A stretch of DNA of 64,000 bases, from positions 62,001 to 126,000 of the forward strand of contig NZ_JACHYC010000006.1 in the NCBI RefSeq assembly GCF_014192575.1, given 5' to 3'. Positions 56,786 through 64,000 of the stretch are shown here, piece after piece. Both the position numbers and the translations under genes were made by a program. The notes below the pieces were generated by a model. That model was not told the DNA's origin and searched no databases. It saw only the letters and a list, made by a program, of their open reading frames with translations. Every line of letters begins with the position of its first letter. Within the stretch, counting starts at the first letter, position 1. Source of the stretch: Variovorax sp. Sphag1AA (GTDB lineage Bacteria; Pseudomonadota; Gammaproteobacteria; Burkholderiales; Burkholderiaceae_C).

Positions 56786-58063
56786 TCAGGGATGCCGGGG
56801 CTGCAGCACTGTCATCCGCCGCCCCGCGCCCCAGCCGCTCCAGGCCATGCCGATGCCGATCACGACCATCAGCGCGGCGGAGCTTTCGAAGCCGCCGGTC
56901 CAGCCGCGCAGCAGTCCGGCGATCAGCGGGCCGGCGGAGGCCAGCACGTAGCCGCATCCTTGCGCCATGGCCGACAGTTGTGCCGTCACGTTGGCATCGG
57001 GCGAGCGCATGACGATCAGGGCCAGCGCGAGCGCGAAAGATCCACCCTGCCCCAGGCCGAGCAGCACCGTCCACAGCCAGACGCTCTCGAGCGGCGCAAA
57101 GAGGAAAGCCAGCAGCGAGACGAGGATGACCACCGTGAGTCCGAGCGCCAGCCCACGCTGGTCGCGGCAACGCGCGGCCACGGAAGGCGTGACGAGGCAG
57201 GTGCCGAGCTGCACGAGGATGGAGACGGCGAGCACGTAGCCGGCGGTCTGGCTGTCGAGGCCGCGCTCGCGCAGGATCGGCGACAGCCATCCCATGACGA
57301 TGTACGCCAGCGAGGACTGCAGGCCCATGAAGCCGGTGACCTGCCATGCGAGCGGGTCGCGCCACAGGCTTCCGACGTGCGCACTCGGCGCGCTCGGCCG
57401 CGGGCGCGCGGCTAGAGCCTGCGGCGCCCACAGCAACACGACGAGGCCGGCGGGCAACGCCCAGAAGGCGAGCGCCGCGGTCCACGAGCCGTCGAAGAGA
57501 TGCTCCAGCGGCACGGTGAAGGCAGCGGCGCTCGACGCGCCGGCGCACACAGCGAGGGTGTAGAGGCCGGTCATCATCGCGGCGCGGCTGGAGAAGTCGC
57601 GCTTGACGAGTCCGGGCAGCAGCACGTTGCCGACCGCGATGCCCGCGCCGGCCATCGCCGACGACGCGAATAGCATCGTCAGGTCGCCGGTGCCGCGCAG
57701 CAGCGTGCCGATGCAGATCAGGACAAGCGCGCCAAGCAGCGTGCGTTCAGGGCCGAAGCGCCGCGCGAGCGCCGGTGCGGGCGCCGCGAAGATGCCGAGG
57801 CACAGCAACGGCAGCGTGGTGAGCAGGCTCGCGCCGGAAGCGCCGAGGCCGGTGTCCTTCATGACTTCGGGCAGCAGCACCGAAAGGCTGCCGAACACCG
57901 GGCGCAGGTTGAAAGCGATGAGGATGAGGCTCAGGCCCAGCAGCAGTTGGCGGGCGCGTGTCTGCGCAGGCGCGGCGGAGGTGGCTTGAGAAGCGGGAGC
58001 AGAGGCGGTGGCGCCGGAGCGGACGTCCGCGCGAGGGCCGGACGCCCGGGCTGTGGATGGCAT
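56786..58063 (-). CDS. CynX/NimT-family MFS transporter
   Basis: A 425-residue major facilitator with 12 helices. The opening LLLGLSLILIAFNLRPVFGS and PEVMKDTGL match the cyanate/nitroimidazole transporter group (CynX/NimT). A 35-residue Ala/Ser/Arg-rich N-terminal extension precedes the first helix. Substrate unknown; CynX homologues transport cyanate or related small anions in some species. The gene is convergent with the 56459 gene. Confidence 0.9.
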   Translation of the reverse strand: MPSTARASGPRADVRSGATASAPASQATSAAPAQTRARQLLLGLSLILIAFNLRPVFGSLSVLLPEVMKDTGLGASGASLLTTLPLLCLGIFAAPAPALARRFGPERTLLGALVLICIGTLLRGTGDLTMLFASSAMAGAGIAVGNVLLPGLVKRDFSSRAAMMTGLYTLAVCAGASSAAAFTVPLEHLFDGSWTAALAFWALPAGLVVLLWAPQALAARPRPSAPSAHVGSLWRDPLAWQVTGFMGLQSSLAYIVMGWLSPILRERGLDSQTAGYVLAVSILVQLGTCLVTPSVAARCRDQRGLALGLTVVILVSLLAFLFAPLESVWLWTVLLGLGQGGSFALALALIVMRSPDANVTAQLSAMAQGCGYVLASAGPLIAGLLRGWTGGFESSAALMVVIGIGMAWSGWGAGRRMTVLQPRHP

Positions 58064-58253
58064 TGTCTGGATTGTTGTTGGATGGATACGAAGCGCAGGG
58101 CACTGTAGCGGGCCGCTCCGCGCGGCGTGCGCGCCGACCGAAGTAGCCGCGCAGACAGCCGGGAAAACACCGTTCTGTTCAGCCGATTGAAATGTGTGCG
58201 CTCGCCGCACAATGAACGCTCATGGCCACAAGAACTAACAAGCCGTGGAAACG

Positions 58254-58862
58254 ATGAACCTCAATACGTTGCGCTTCTCGGGGCGGGACGGCGCGCCGTG
58301 CGTGCCGGGGGAGCCGATTTGCGTCCATTTCGGCGAGATTCTTGCGGGCACGGTCGACCCGGTGCCGCTGAGCCTTGGCGGCTCGCGCATCCTCCTTGCG
58401 CACTACAACCCGTCGACGGACGAGGCATCGCGACGCCTTCACAAACTGAATTTCGGCCGCGTGTCGCTGCTCGGCGTCACGGTGCACATCGCCGAGCACT
58501 ACTCGAACGTGACCACGATCAGCTTCCTGCTGAACCGTGAGATCGAGGGCTATGGCGGCGGGGTGCGGCTGGCGGGTTCGCGCTCGGCGCTGCTGCAGAG
58601 CATCGGGGCGGAGAACATCGTGATCACGCCGCGGCCCGAACCCGAGCATGCCGGGCAGTTCGTGGTGGCGGCGGCGTGGCAGTACAACCAGCAGAACCTG
58701 GCATCGCTCAATGCCGCGCTGGCGGCGGAGTGGAAGATCTTCAGCGACCGCATGGAGCATGCCGACAGCGCGAGCGGTCGCACGCCGCGTGCCAATGCAT
58801 GGCTGCGGCGATTCCTGCAGCGTCGCGGACGGCTGGGCGGCAGCGGGCGCAGGCCGGGGTAA
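58254..58862 (+). CDS. Protein of unknown function
   Basis: A 202-residue protein with a beta-rich N-terminal half (LRFSGRDGAPCVPGEPICVH, then VTVHIAEHYSNVTTISFLLN) and a helical, basic C-terminus. No signal peptide or known motif is seen. GTG 58245 could add three residues. It is convergent with the gene at 58879. Confidence 0.6.
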   Translation: MNLNTLRFSGRDGAPCVPGEPICVHFGEILAGTVDPVPLSLGGSRILLAHYNPSTDEASRRLHKLNFGRVSLLGVTVHIAEHYSNVTTISFLLNREIEGYGGGVRLAGSRSALLQSIGAENIVITPRPEPEHAGQFVVAAAWQYNQQNLASLNAALAAEWKIFSDRMEHADSASGRTPRANAWLRRFLQRRGRLGGSGRRPG

Positions 58863-58878
58863 GCGACGCGCGGCGGTT

Positions 58879-59517
58879 TCAGGCCGCCTCCAGCTCCCGG
58901 AAGCATGCGAGCACGGCGGTCGTGCCGGATGCGCCGTCGGCGCTGTAGCGCCAGTCCGGCGCTTCGTAATCCATGTGTGCGCAGATGTCGTCCCACGACT
59001 GCGCGAGTGCCGCCCATTCGGCGACGCCGGGTTCGTGCACGCGCTCGGCCAGCACGGTGAGCGCCTGCCGCAGCGACGGCACCTGTTCGATCAACAAACG
59101 GCAGCGTCGGAACGCATTGGCATCGCGCGGGAAGTCGCGCGGCGTGCCGCGGTAGTGGCGCGGACGCACGCCGGTCAGCAGCAGGAAGAGCGCGAGGCTT
59201 GCCGGGCCGTGCTCGCCCGCGGCCAGCCAGCGCAGAGCGTGGGGGTCGAGCCGAAGCGCGGCGCGGCCGAGCCTGGCGCGCAGGCGTTCGACCGCCGCCG
59301 GGGTTTCCTGCCGGCGCAGACGTGCGAGCGCGCTGGGCAGCCCGATGACGGCGCTCGCCTCCAGCATGCGAGCGGTGCCGGCGTGGAGCACTTCGCGATC
59401 GCTCGCCTGCTGCACCAGCGCCAGGAACTCCGGCAGCGGCATGTGGCCGTACACGATCCTGCACCCTTCGCGCATGAGGATCCGGTAGCTGGCGTCGCTG
59501 GCGGCAGTCGTGGTCAC
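58879..59517 (-). CDS. Protein of unknown function
   Basis: A 212-residue Leu/Ala/Arg-rich protein, predicted mainly helical (AALRLDPHALRWLAAGEHG, SLRQALTVLAERVHEPG). No known domain. The start is uncertain: GTG 59517 gives the full length, ATG 59475 is an alternative that begins MREGCRIVYG. Confidence 0.55.
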   Translation of the reverse strand: MTTTAASDASYRILMREGCRIVYGHMPLPEFLALVQQASDREVLHAGTARMLEASAVIGLPSALARLRRQETPAAVERLRARLGRAALRLDPHALRWLAAGEHGPASLALFLLLTGVRPRHYRGTPRDFPRDANAFRRCRLLIEQVPSLRQALTVLAERVHEPGVAEWAALAQSWDDICAHMDYEAPDWRYSADGASGTTAVLACFRELEAA

Positions 59518-59674
59518 TCCGCTCTATCGGCAGAAATGAAGCCGGAAAACAGGGGGACGGCGCCGAGTTTTTCCGGGGCCGATCACGGTTTTCGGTGATG
59601 GCGCAGCGCGGCCAGTGTTTGTATCTTCATGGGTTGCCCCGGCGGGGCCCAAAAAGAAGCTACCCGGAAGTGAA

Positions 59675-59956
59675 ATGCAGCCCGAAGTCGAGATCAGCAA
59701 ACGCGGAGAGAAGAATTTCATCGCCTACGTCGGGATCGGCGATGGAACGCAGCGCTACGTCCGTGAAGGCTTGCAGTCGATCGCGCATTGCCTCAGCGAC
59801 GCGGCGGCGGCGCTGGGCACCGAGTTCCGCTTCGCGACCGTGAGCTACGAGCGCACGCGGCTCGGCAGCTACCCGGTCGCCGTCATGGCGCACCGCGCAC
59901 ACGACGTGGCGGAAGAACTGTTGCTGAAGCTGGCGAACCTGCAGGTTGCGGCCTGA
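59675..59956 (+). CDS. Small protein of unknown function
   Basis: A 93-residue protein (MQPEVEISKRGEKNFIAYVG, then SYPVAVMAHRAHDVAEELLL). It looks like a small alpha-beta fold. CCGGAAGTG upstream of ATG 59675 is an acceptable ribosome site. It ends 7 bp before the convergent MFS gene. Confidence 0.55.
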   Translation: MQPEVEISKRGEKNFIAYVGIGDGTQRYVREGLQSIAHCLSDAAAALGTEFRFATVSYERTRLGSYPVAVMAHRAHDVAEELLLKLANLQVAA

Positions 59957-59963
59957 GCTTCGC

Positions 59964-61514
59964 TTAGTCGAGCACCTTCTGCGACGCGGCATAGAGCGCC
60001 GCGACGATCGCGATCACCGCCATCACGTGGAAACCGTCGAGCGAAGCCATGAAGGTGGCCTGCTGCTCGAGCATGCGCGAGAGCGATGCCAGCGCCATGG
60101 TGTGCGCTTCGCTCGCCGCGTGGCCAGCAGCCTGGAAGCCGCGCGTGAGCATGTCGAGCGTCTGCACGAAGGTGGCGTTGCCGAGGTTGGCCGATTCGCT
60201 GAGCCGCGTCTCGTGCAGCGCCGTGCGGTGCTGCTGCAGCGCGATCACGCTCGCGGTCGCGAAAGAGATCGCGAGTTGCCGGAGCAGGTTCTTGAGGCGG
60301 TAGCTGTGCGCGAAGTCCTCGCCCTTGAATGAGCGGAAGGTGACCCCGGCCACCGGCAGCATGACGAAGAGCATCATCAGGCCGCGCAGCAGCAGCGGCA
60401 CGACGAGTTGCGCGCGCCCGGCCTGCGGCGACATGCGCGCGAGCCAGAAGCCCGCGATGGCCGCGATGACGAAGCCCGGCACCACCAGCCAGCGCTTGCG
60501 GGTCACGCGCGACGAGAACTTCATGTAGACGAACATCATCAGCCCGCCCACGAGCGACATCATCCCGGTGAAGTAGCCGGTGTCGCCGACGGTGAAGCCG
60601 AGGCCGCCTTCCATCATGCGCGGCAGCAGGTAGCTGAAGCCGGTGGAGAGGTAGTAGTAGACGACGTAAAGCGCGAGTCCGACCTGGAAACTCGCCTCAC
60701 GGAGCCCCTGCAGCCGCACCAGCGGCGCGGGATGCTTCCACTGGTGGTAGCCGAACCAGGCGAGGCCCCCGACGCCGGCAATTGCGAGGCCGATGAGCGT
60801 CGGCGAACCGGAAAAGAGTTCGTAGTGCGCACGCGTGAGCACGACCTGCAGCGCGGCCTGCGCAAGGGCGAAGACGATGTAGGCGACGTAGTGTGGCTCG
60901 GTGCGCTGGTGGGGCGCGACGTCGCCGATGTCCGGCAGCGTCCACAGCGCCAGCACACCGATGAGCACCGCGACCGGCGCGCTGCAGAAGAACAGCGAGC
61001 GCCATTCGAAATGCGTGACCAGCCAGGCGCCGACGATGGGCGCGAGCGCGCCGCTGAAGATGATGAGCGCCATGAACACCCGCAGCGACTTCGCGCGCCG
61101 CTGCAGCGGAATGCCGATCTGGACCAGGATGCGGCACGCACCGAGCATCGGCCCGACGAAGTAACCCTGGAAGCCCCGCGCGAACATGAGCTGCACCGAG
61201 TTGTCGCTGAGCGCCGCGAAGATGCCACCGGCTGCGAAGGCGAACATGGAGACCGCGAGATAGCGGCGGTAGCCGATCCGCTCGACCCACGCATGCTGCT
61301 GAAGAATGCCGAGCACCGCGCCGAGCGCGTAGGCGCTGGAGGCCCAGACGAGTTCATCGGCGGACGCACTGACGCCGCCCGCGATGTAGCTCGCAAAGAA
61401 CGCGAACAGCGCGTTGTCGAAATAGTCGATGCCGGTGATGACGGCGATGACCCAGGGCGCCAGCGCGGCGGCGCTGAGTCCGCGGCGCGGCAGGGCTGAA
61501 AGCTGCGAGCTCAT
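59964..61514 (-). CDS. DHA2-type MFS multidrug efflux transporter
   Basis: A 516-residue major facilitator with about 14 helices and the DHA2 opening (WVIAVITGIDYFDNALFAFF, then GFQGYFVGPMLGACRILVQIGI). Members of this family extrude drugs or other compounds; the substrate is unknown. It is the second gene of the MerR operon and overlaps the MerR stop by 4 nt. Confidence 0.92.
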   Translation of the reverse strand: MSSQLSALPRRGLSAAALAPWVIAVITGIDYFDNALFAFFASYIAGGVSASADELVWASSAYALGAVLGILQQHAWVERIGYRRYLAVSMFAFAAGGIFAALSDNSVQLMFARGFQGYFVGPMLGACRILVQIGIPLQRRAKSLRVFMALIIFSGALAPIVGAWLVTHFEWRSLFFCSAPVAVLIGVLALWTLPDIGDVAPHQRTEPHYVAYIVFALAQAALQVVLTRAHYELFSGSPTLIGLAIAGVGGLAWFGYHQWKHPAPLVRLQGLREASFQVGLALYVVYYYLSTGFSYLLPRMMEGGLGFTVGDTGYFTGMMSLVGGLMMFVYMKFSSRVTRKRWLVVPGFVIAAIAGFWLARMSPQAGRAQLVVPLLLRGLMMLFVMLPVAGVTFRSFKGEDFAHSYRLKNLLRQLAISFATASVIALQQHRTALHETRLSESANLGNATFVQTLDMLTRGFQAAGHAASEAHTMALASLSRMLEQQATFMASLDGFHVMAVIAIVAALYAASQKVLD

Positions 61515-62017
61515 GACGGCATGGCCTTGCGCAGCGCCGCCTTGCGCTCGGGCGCTTCGCGCTTGCGCTCTTCGAGGATGTCTTCGAGCGATTCGCCGTT
61601 GAGGCGACGCTCGACGTACTCGATGTCGCGACGCAGTTGCGACTGCAACGCGGCGGCTTCCTTGAGCTCGCGGCGGACTTGCTCGACACGGTTGTCCAGC
61701 GTTTCAAGCTGGGTGGTGAGCGTCGCCTTCAGCGTCTTGAGCGAGGCATTCGAGAGGCGCGGCCGACCGCCATCAACAGGCGCCTCGAAAGGCTGCTGAA
61801 GCATGGTGGTGATCGCGGTGAGCGAAAAGCCGAGCGACCGCATGCGCAGGATGCGCCCGAGCTTGTCGAGGTCGGCCGGCTCGTAGAGGCGGTAGCGGCC
61901 TTCGCTGCGTGCGGGGACGACCAGGCCGAGCTCCTCGTAGTACTTGAGGGTGCGCGGCGTGACGCCGAGCCGCTCGGCAGCTTCGCGGACGGTGATGGAA
62001 CCATTGGCGTCGGTCAT
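61511..62017 (-). CDS. MerR-family transcriptional regulator
   Basis: A 168-residue MerR protein with an N-terminal winged helix (ITVREAAERLGVTPRTLKYY) and a long C-terminal coiled coil (KATLTTQLETLDNRVEQVRR) for dimerisation. It lacks the conserved cysteines of metal-sensing MerR proteins, so an organic ligand is more likely. It probably controls the MFS operon from the dyad at 62038-62053. Confidence 0.9.
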   Translation of the reverse strand: MTDANGSITVREAAERLGVTPRTLKYYEELGLVVPARSEGRYRLYEPADLDKLGRILRMRSLGFSLTAITTMLQQPFEAPVDGGRPRLSNASLKTLKATLTTQLETLDNRVEQVRRELKEAAALQSQLRRDIEYVERRLNGESLEDILEERKREAPERKAALRKAMPS

Positions 62018-62037
62018 GACGCGATTCTACATCAACG

Positions 62038-62053
62038 TGTACGTTCACGTACA
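62038..62053. promoter_or_regulatory. MerR-type operator dyad
   Basis: TGTACGTTCACGTACA has two perfect 7-bp arms with a 2-bp spacer, 21 bp upstream of the MerR start. Dyads of this kind lie between the -35 and -10 elements of MerR-controlled promoters. Confidence 0.7.
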
Positions 62054-62132
62054 TGTTTGCGCGGAATGACCCGCTCCGGACGACTGCGTAGATATGATCG
62101 CCCGGTCACTTCCAACGACGAGAAAGACCGAC

Positions 62133-62534
62133 ATGTCCGACTACCTCCCCTCGTTCCTCATCACCTGGGCGATCACCGCCCTGTCGCTGTGGGTGGCGAG
62201 CTATCTGTTCAAGGGAATCAAGTTCGAGGGCGCGGGCTCGATCATCATCGCGGCGCTGCTGCTGGGATTTGCGAACGCGATCGTGCGGCCGCTGCTGATC
62301 ATCCTCACGCTGCCGCTGACGCTGCTGACCTTCGGGCTCTTCCTGCTGGTGATCAACGCGCTGATGATCCTGCTGGTCTCGGCCCTGGTGAAGGGCTTCA
62401 AGGTGTCGGGCTTCTGGACGGCCCTGTTCGCGAGCATCTTCATCTCGATCCTGAGCTTTTTCATCAGCGCAACGATCGATGGCGGCTCGCCCGAGACGCG
62501 CATCCAGATGCCGTCCGAAGGCAAGTGGCTCTGA
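62133..62534 (+). CDS. Phage-holin family (mycobacterial 4-TMS) membrane protein
   Basis: A 133-residue four-helix protein with the family signature FANAIVRPLLIILTLPLTLL and the closing LSFFISATIDGG. Proteins of this family (holin superfamily IV) are common in proteobacterial chromosomes and are not evidence of a prophage. ATG 62133 places the first helix at residue 7. Confidence 0.85.
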   Translation: MSDYLPSFLITWAITALSLWVASYLFKGIKFEGAGSIIIAALLLGFANAIVRPLLIILTLPLTLLTFGLFLLVINALMILLVSALVKGFKVSGFWTALFASIFISILSFFISATIDGGSPETRIQMPSEGKWL

Positions 62535-62537
62535 GCC

Positions 62538-63515
62538 TTACTGCTTCGGAATGCCCGCCTGCCGGATCACGTCCGACCAGCGCTTGATTTCATCCTTGAG
62601 CAGCTTTGACTGCTGCTCCGGCGTGCTGCCGGCCGCTTCGACGCCGAGGGTGCGCAGGCGCTCCTTGACGTCAGGCGAAGCAAGCGCCTTGTTGGCTTCC
62701 TTGTTGAGCCGGGCGATGACTTCCGGTGGGGTCTTCGCAGGCACCGCGAGCGCGTTCCACGACGCGACGTTGAAGCCCGGAAAGCCGCTTTCCGCGACGG
62801 TCGGCGTGTCGGGCAGCGCGAAGGAGCGCTTGGTGCCCATGGTCGCGATGGCGCGCAATGCCTTGCCGTTGATCTGGCCCAGGATGGGCGCGAGGATCTC
62901 GACGCCCGCATCGACCTGACCGCCGCGCAGCGCATTGATCATCTGCGGCGAGCCGTTGAACGGAATCACCTGCACATCGACGCCAGTGCTGCGCTTGAAC
63001 AGCTCGGCCGCGAGGTGTTGCGTGCTGCCCGTGTTGATGGTGCCGATGTTCACCTTGCCGGGGTTGGCCTTCGCGTAGGCGAGCAGGTCCTGCAGGGTCT
63101 TGAACTTCGAGTCCGCCTGGGTGACCACGGCCATGTCGAAGTAGCCGAGCATCGAGACCGGCGCGAAGTCCTTCACGGTGTCGAACGGCAGCTTGTTGAA
63201 GAGGCCGACGCTGACCGCGTTCCCGTTCGACATCAGCAGCATGGTCAGTCCGTCGGGCGCAGCCTTGGCGACCGTGTCGGTCGCGACCACGCCGCCCGCG
63301 CCGGGCTTGTTGTCGATGATGATCGATTGGCCCATGGATTCCGACATCTTCTGCGCCACCGTGCGCGCCGTGAGGTCGGCGACGCCGCCGGGACCGAAGG
63401 GCACCACGAGGCGGATGGGTTTGGTGGACGAAGGCTGCGCCTGCGCGCCTGCAACGATGGCGAGCGCCGCGAAGGCAACGATCGAGCGGCGGGCGAATTT
63501 GGGGAGGATGTTCAT
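62538..63515 (-). CDS. Bug-family tripartite tricarboxylate transporter receptor
   Basis: A 325-residue periplasmic receptor with a signal peptide (RRSIVAFAALAIVAGAQA), then KPIRLVVPFGPGGVADLTAR, IDNKPGAGGVVATDTVAKA, and the SGFPGFNVASWNALAVPA loop of the family. The ligand is probably a carboxylate or related anion. ATG 63515 begins the signal peptide; upstream frames carry only low-complexity sequence. No permease genes are adjacent. Confidence 0.93.
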   Translation of the reverse strand: MNILPKFARRSIVAFAALAIVAGAQAQPSSTKPIRLVVPFGPGGVADLTARTVAQKMSESMGQSIIIDNKPGAGGVVATDTVAKAAPDGLTMLLMSNGNAVSVGLFNKLPFDTVKDFAPVSMLGYFDMAVVTQADSKFKTLQDLLAYAKANPGKVNIGTINTGSTQHLAAELFKRSTGVDVQVIPFNGSPQMINALRGGQVDAGVEILAPILGQINGKALRAIATMGTKRSFALPDTPTVAESGFPGFNVASWNALAVPAKTPPEVIARLNKEANKALASPDVKERLRTLGVEAAGSTPEQQSKLLKDEIKRWSDVIRQAGIPKQ

Positions 63516-63579
63516 GGGATCAGGAGACGACGAGGTTGGATGCACAGGCGCGACCGATCGTAGCCGGTGCACCTGACGA

Positions 63580-64000
63580 TCAGCGGTCCACGCGCGTGAG
63601 CATCAGGCTCGCGGTGTTGCCTTCGCGGTAGGTCAGCACGGGGTACGCACGGTCGGTGATGAAGAGCAACTGCCCGTCCTTGAGGATGCGCGCCGAGACG
63701 TTGTAGCGCATGCGTGGGTCGATGCGCGCGGGGTCCACGCTGAGTTCGAAGGCGATCGGCACCTGCTTGCCATCGGCGCGGATGCGCTGTTCGGCAAGCA
63801 CGGTGGCGGCCACGTCCATGCGCGAGACATCGAGGAGCTGCACCACGATTTCTGCCGACGGGTCGAGCGCGATGCGCTCTCGGTACGCGACGGTGCCTGT
63901 CACTCGCACGAGTTCGGGCTTCGGCGCCGGCGGTGTCGTGCAGGCTGGCAAGAGAGGCACCGCCGCAGTGGCAAGGATCGAACGAAGGAAAGCGCGCTTG
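63580..64000 (-). CDS. YbaY-like lipoprotein (partial)
   Basis: The frame stays open to the right edge, so the true start lies outside. The visible N-terminal part reads KRAFLRSILATAAVPLLPAC, a lipoprotein signal. The mature domain has VTGTVAYRERIALDPSAEIV and PIAFELSVDPARIDP, matching the YbaY/YscW-type lipoprotein family, whose members are envelope proteins of unclear role. An internal GTG at 63960 would be too late for the signal. Confidence 0.85.
   Translation of the reverse strand, partial: KRAFLRSILATAAVPLLPACTTPPAPKPELVRVTGTVAYRERIALDPSAEIVVQLLDVSRMDVAATVLAEQRIRADGKQVPIAFELSVDPARIDPRMRYNVSARILKDGQLLFITDRAYPVLTYREGNTASLMLTRVDR

Noticed and set aside
62133..62534. Holin-like protein as evidence for a prophage
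   Set aside because: This four-helix family is widespread in bacterial chromosomes and no phage structural, lysis or integrase gene is nearby.

Overview
The window is about 64 kb of chromosomal DNA with a very high G+C content and dense, mostly ATG/GTG-started genes. Several features suggest a free-living betaproteobacterium of the Comamonadaceae, most likely Variovorax or a close relative: two Bug-type tripartite tricarboxylate receptors, a BKACE/SDR/cupin catabolic operon, a GTP-dependent PEP carboxykinase, an NorR-controlled flavohaemoglobin, a GcdH/CaiB pair with its LysR gene, and a DUF1127 gene. The genus is inferred from gene content and style; no rRNA or tRNA gene is present to test it.

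Layout. 0-12 kb: end of a NitT/TauT-type substrate-binding gene, an uncharacterised secreted protein plus LprI-like pair, a LuxR regulator, recQ, an S41 lipoprotein protease, a tandem AAA+ ATPase and a threonine ammonia-lyase. 12-17 kb: a 50-residue membrane protein, pckG with a clear terminator, and a LysR gene flanked by two outward-facing genes that share one palindrome at the same distance from their starts. 17-26 kb: norR and hmp with three NorR sites and a sigma-54 promoter, then phoD, a nucleoside-recognition membrane protein, flavin reductase, BON protein, DMT exporter and glutaminase. 26-32 kb: a LacI regulator diverging from a six-gene operon (intradiol dioxygenase, SDR, BKACE, MDR oxidoreductase, cupin, Bug receptor), with two LacI-type operators between them. 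32-38 kb: small membrane/periplasmic proteins, LysR, DUF1127, trehalase, and the gcdH/caiB operon with its LysR. 39-47 kb: a CecR-like TetR repressor diverging from a YbhGFSR-type ABC exporter that also carries an outer-membrane efflux lipoprotein gene, with an 18-bp perfect palindrome between them.

Accessory region, 46.8-57 kb. A minus-strand three-gene module (lipoprotein, DUF2235 lipase-like effector, coiled-coil membrane protein) lies between the end of the efflux gene and a 94% identical fragment of that same gene. The DUF2235 gene is split by a frameshift in a short GC repeat. Beyond it come a large surface lipoprotein, an array of CGTTTGT repeats upstream of a PIN-domain toxin-antitoxin pair, a structured RNA locus with mutually complementary segments and two intrinsic terminators, and a run of small orphan genes.

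57-64 kb: a CynX-like MFS transporter, three genes of unknown function, a MerR/DHA2-type exporter operon with a clear dyad, a holin-like four-helix membrane protein, a second Bug receptor and the start-truncated end of a YbaY-like lipoprotein gene.

Regulators sit beside their likely targets throughout (NorR-hmp, LacI-ring-cleavage operon, CecR-YbhGFSR, MerR-MFS, LysR-gcdH), and most of these intergenic regions contain a readable operator.
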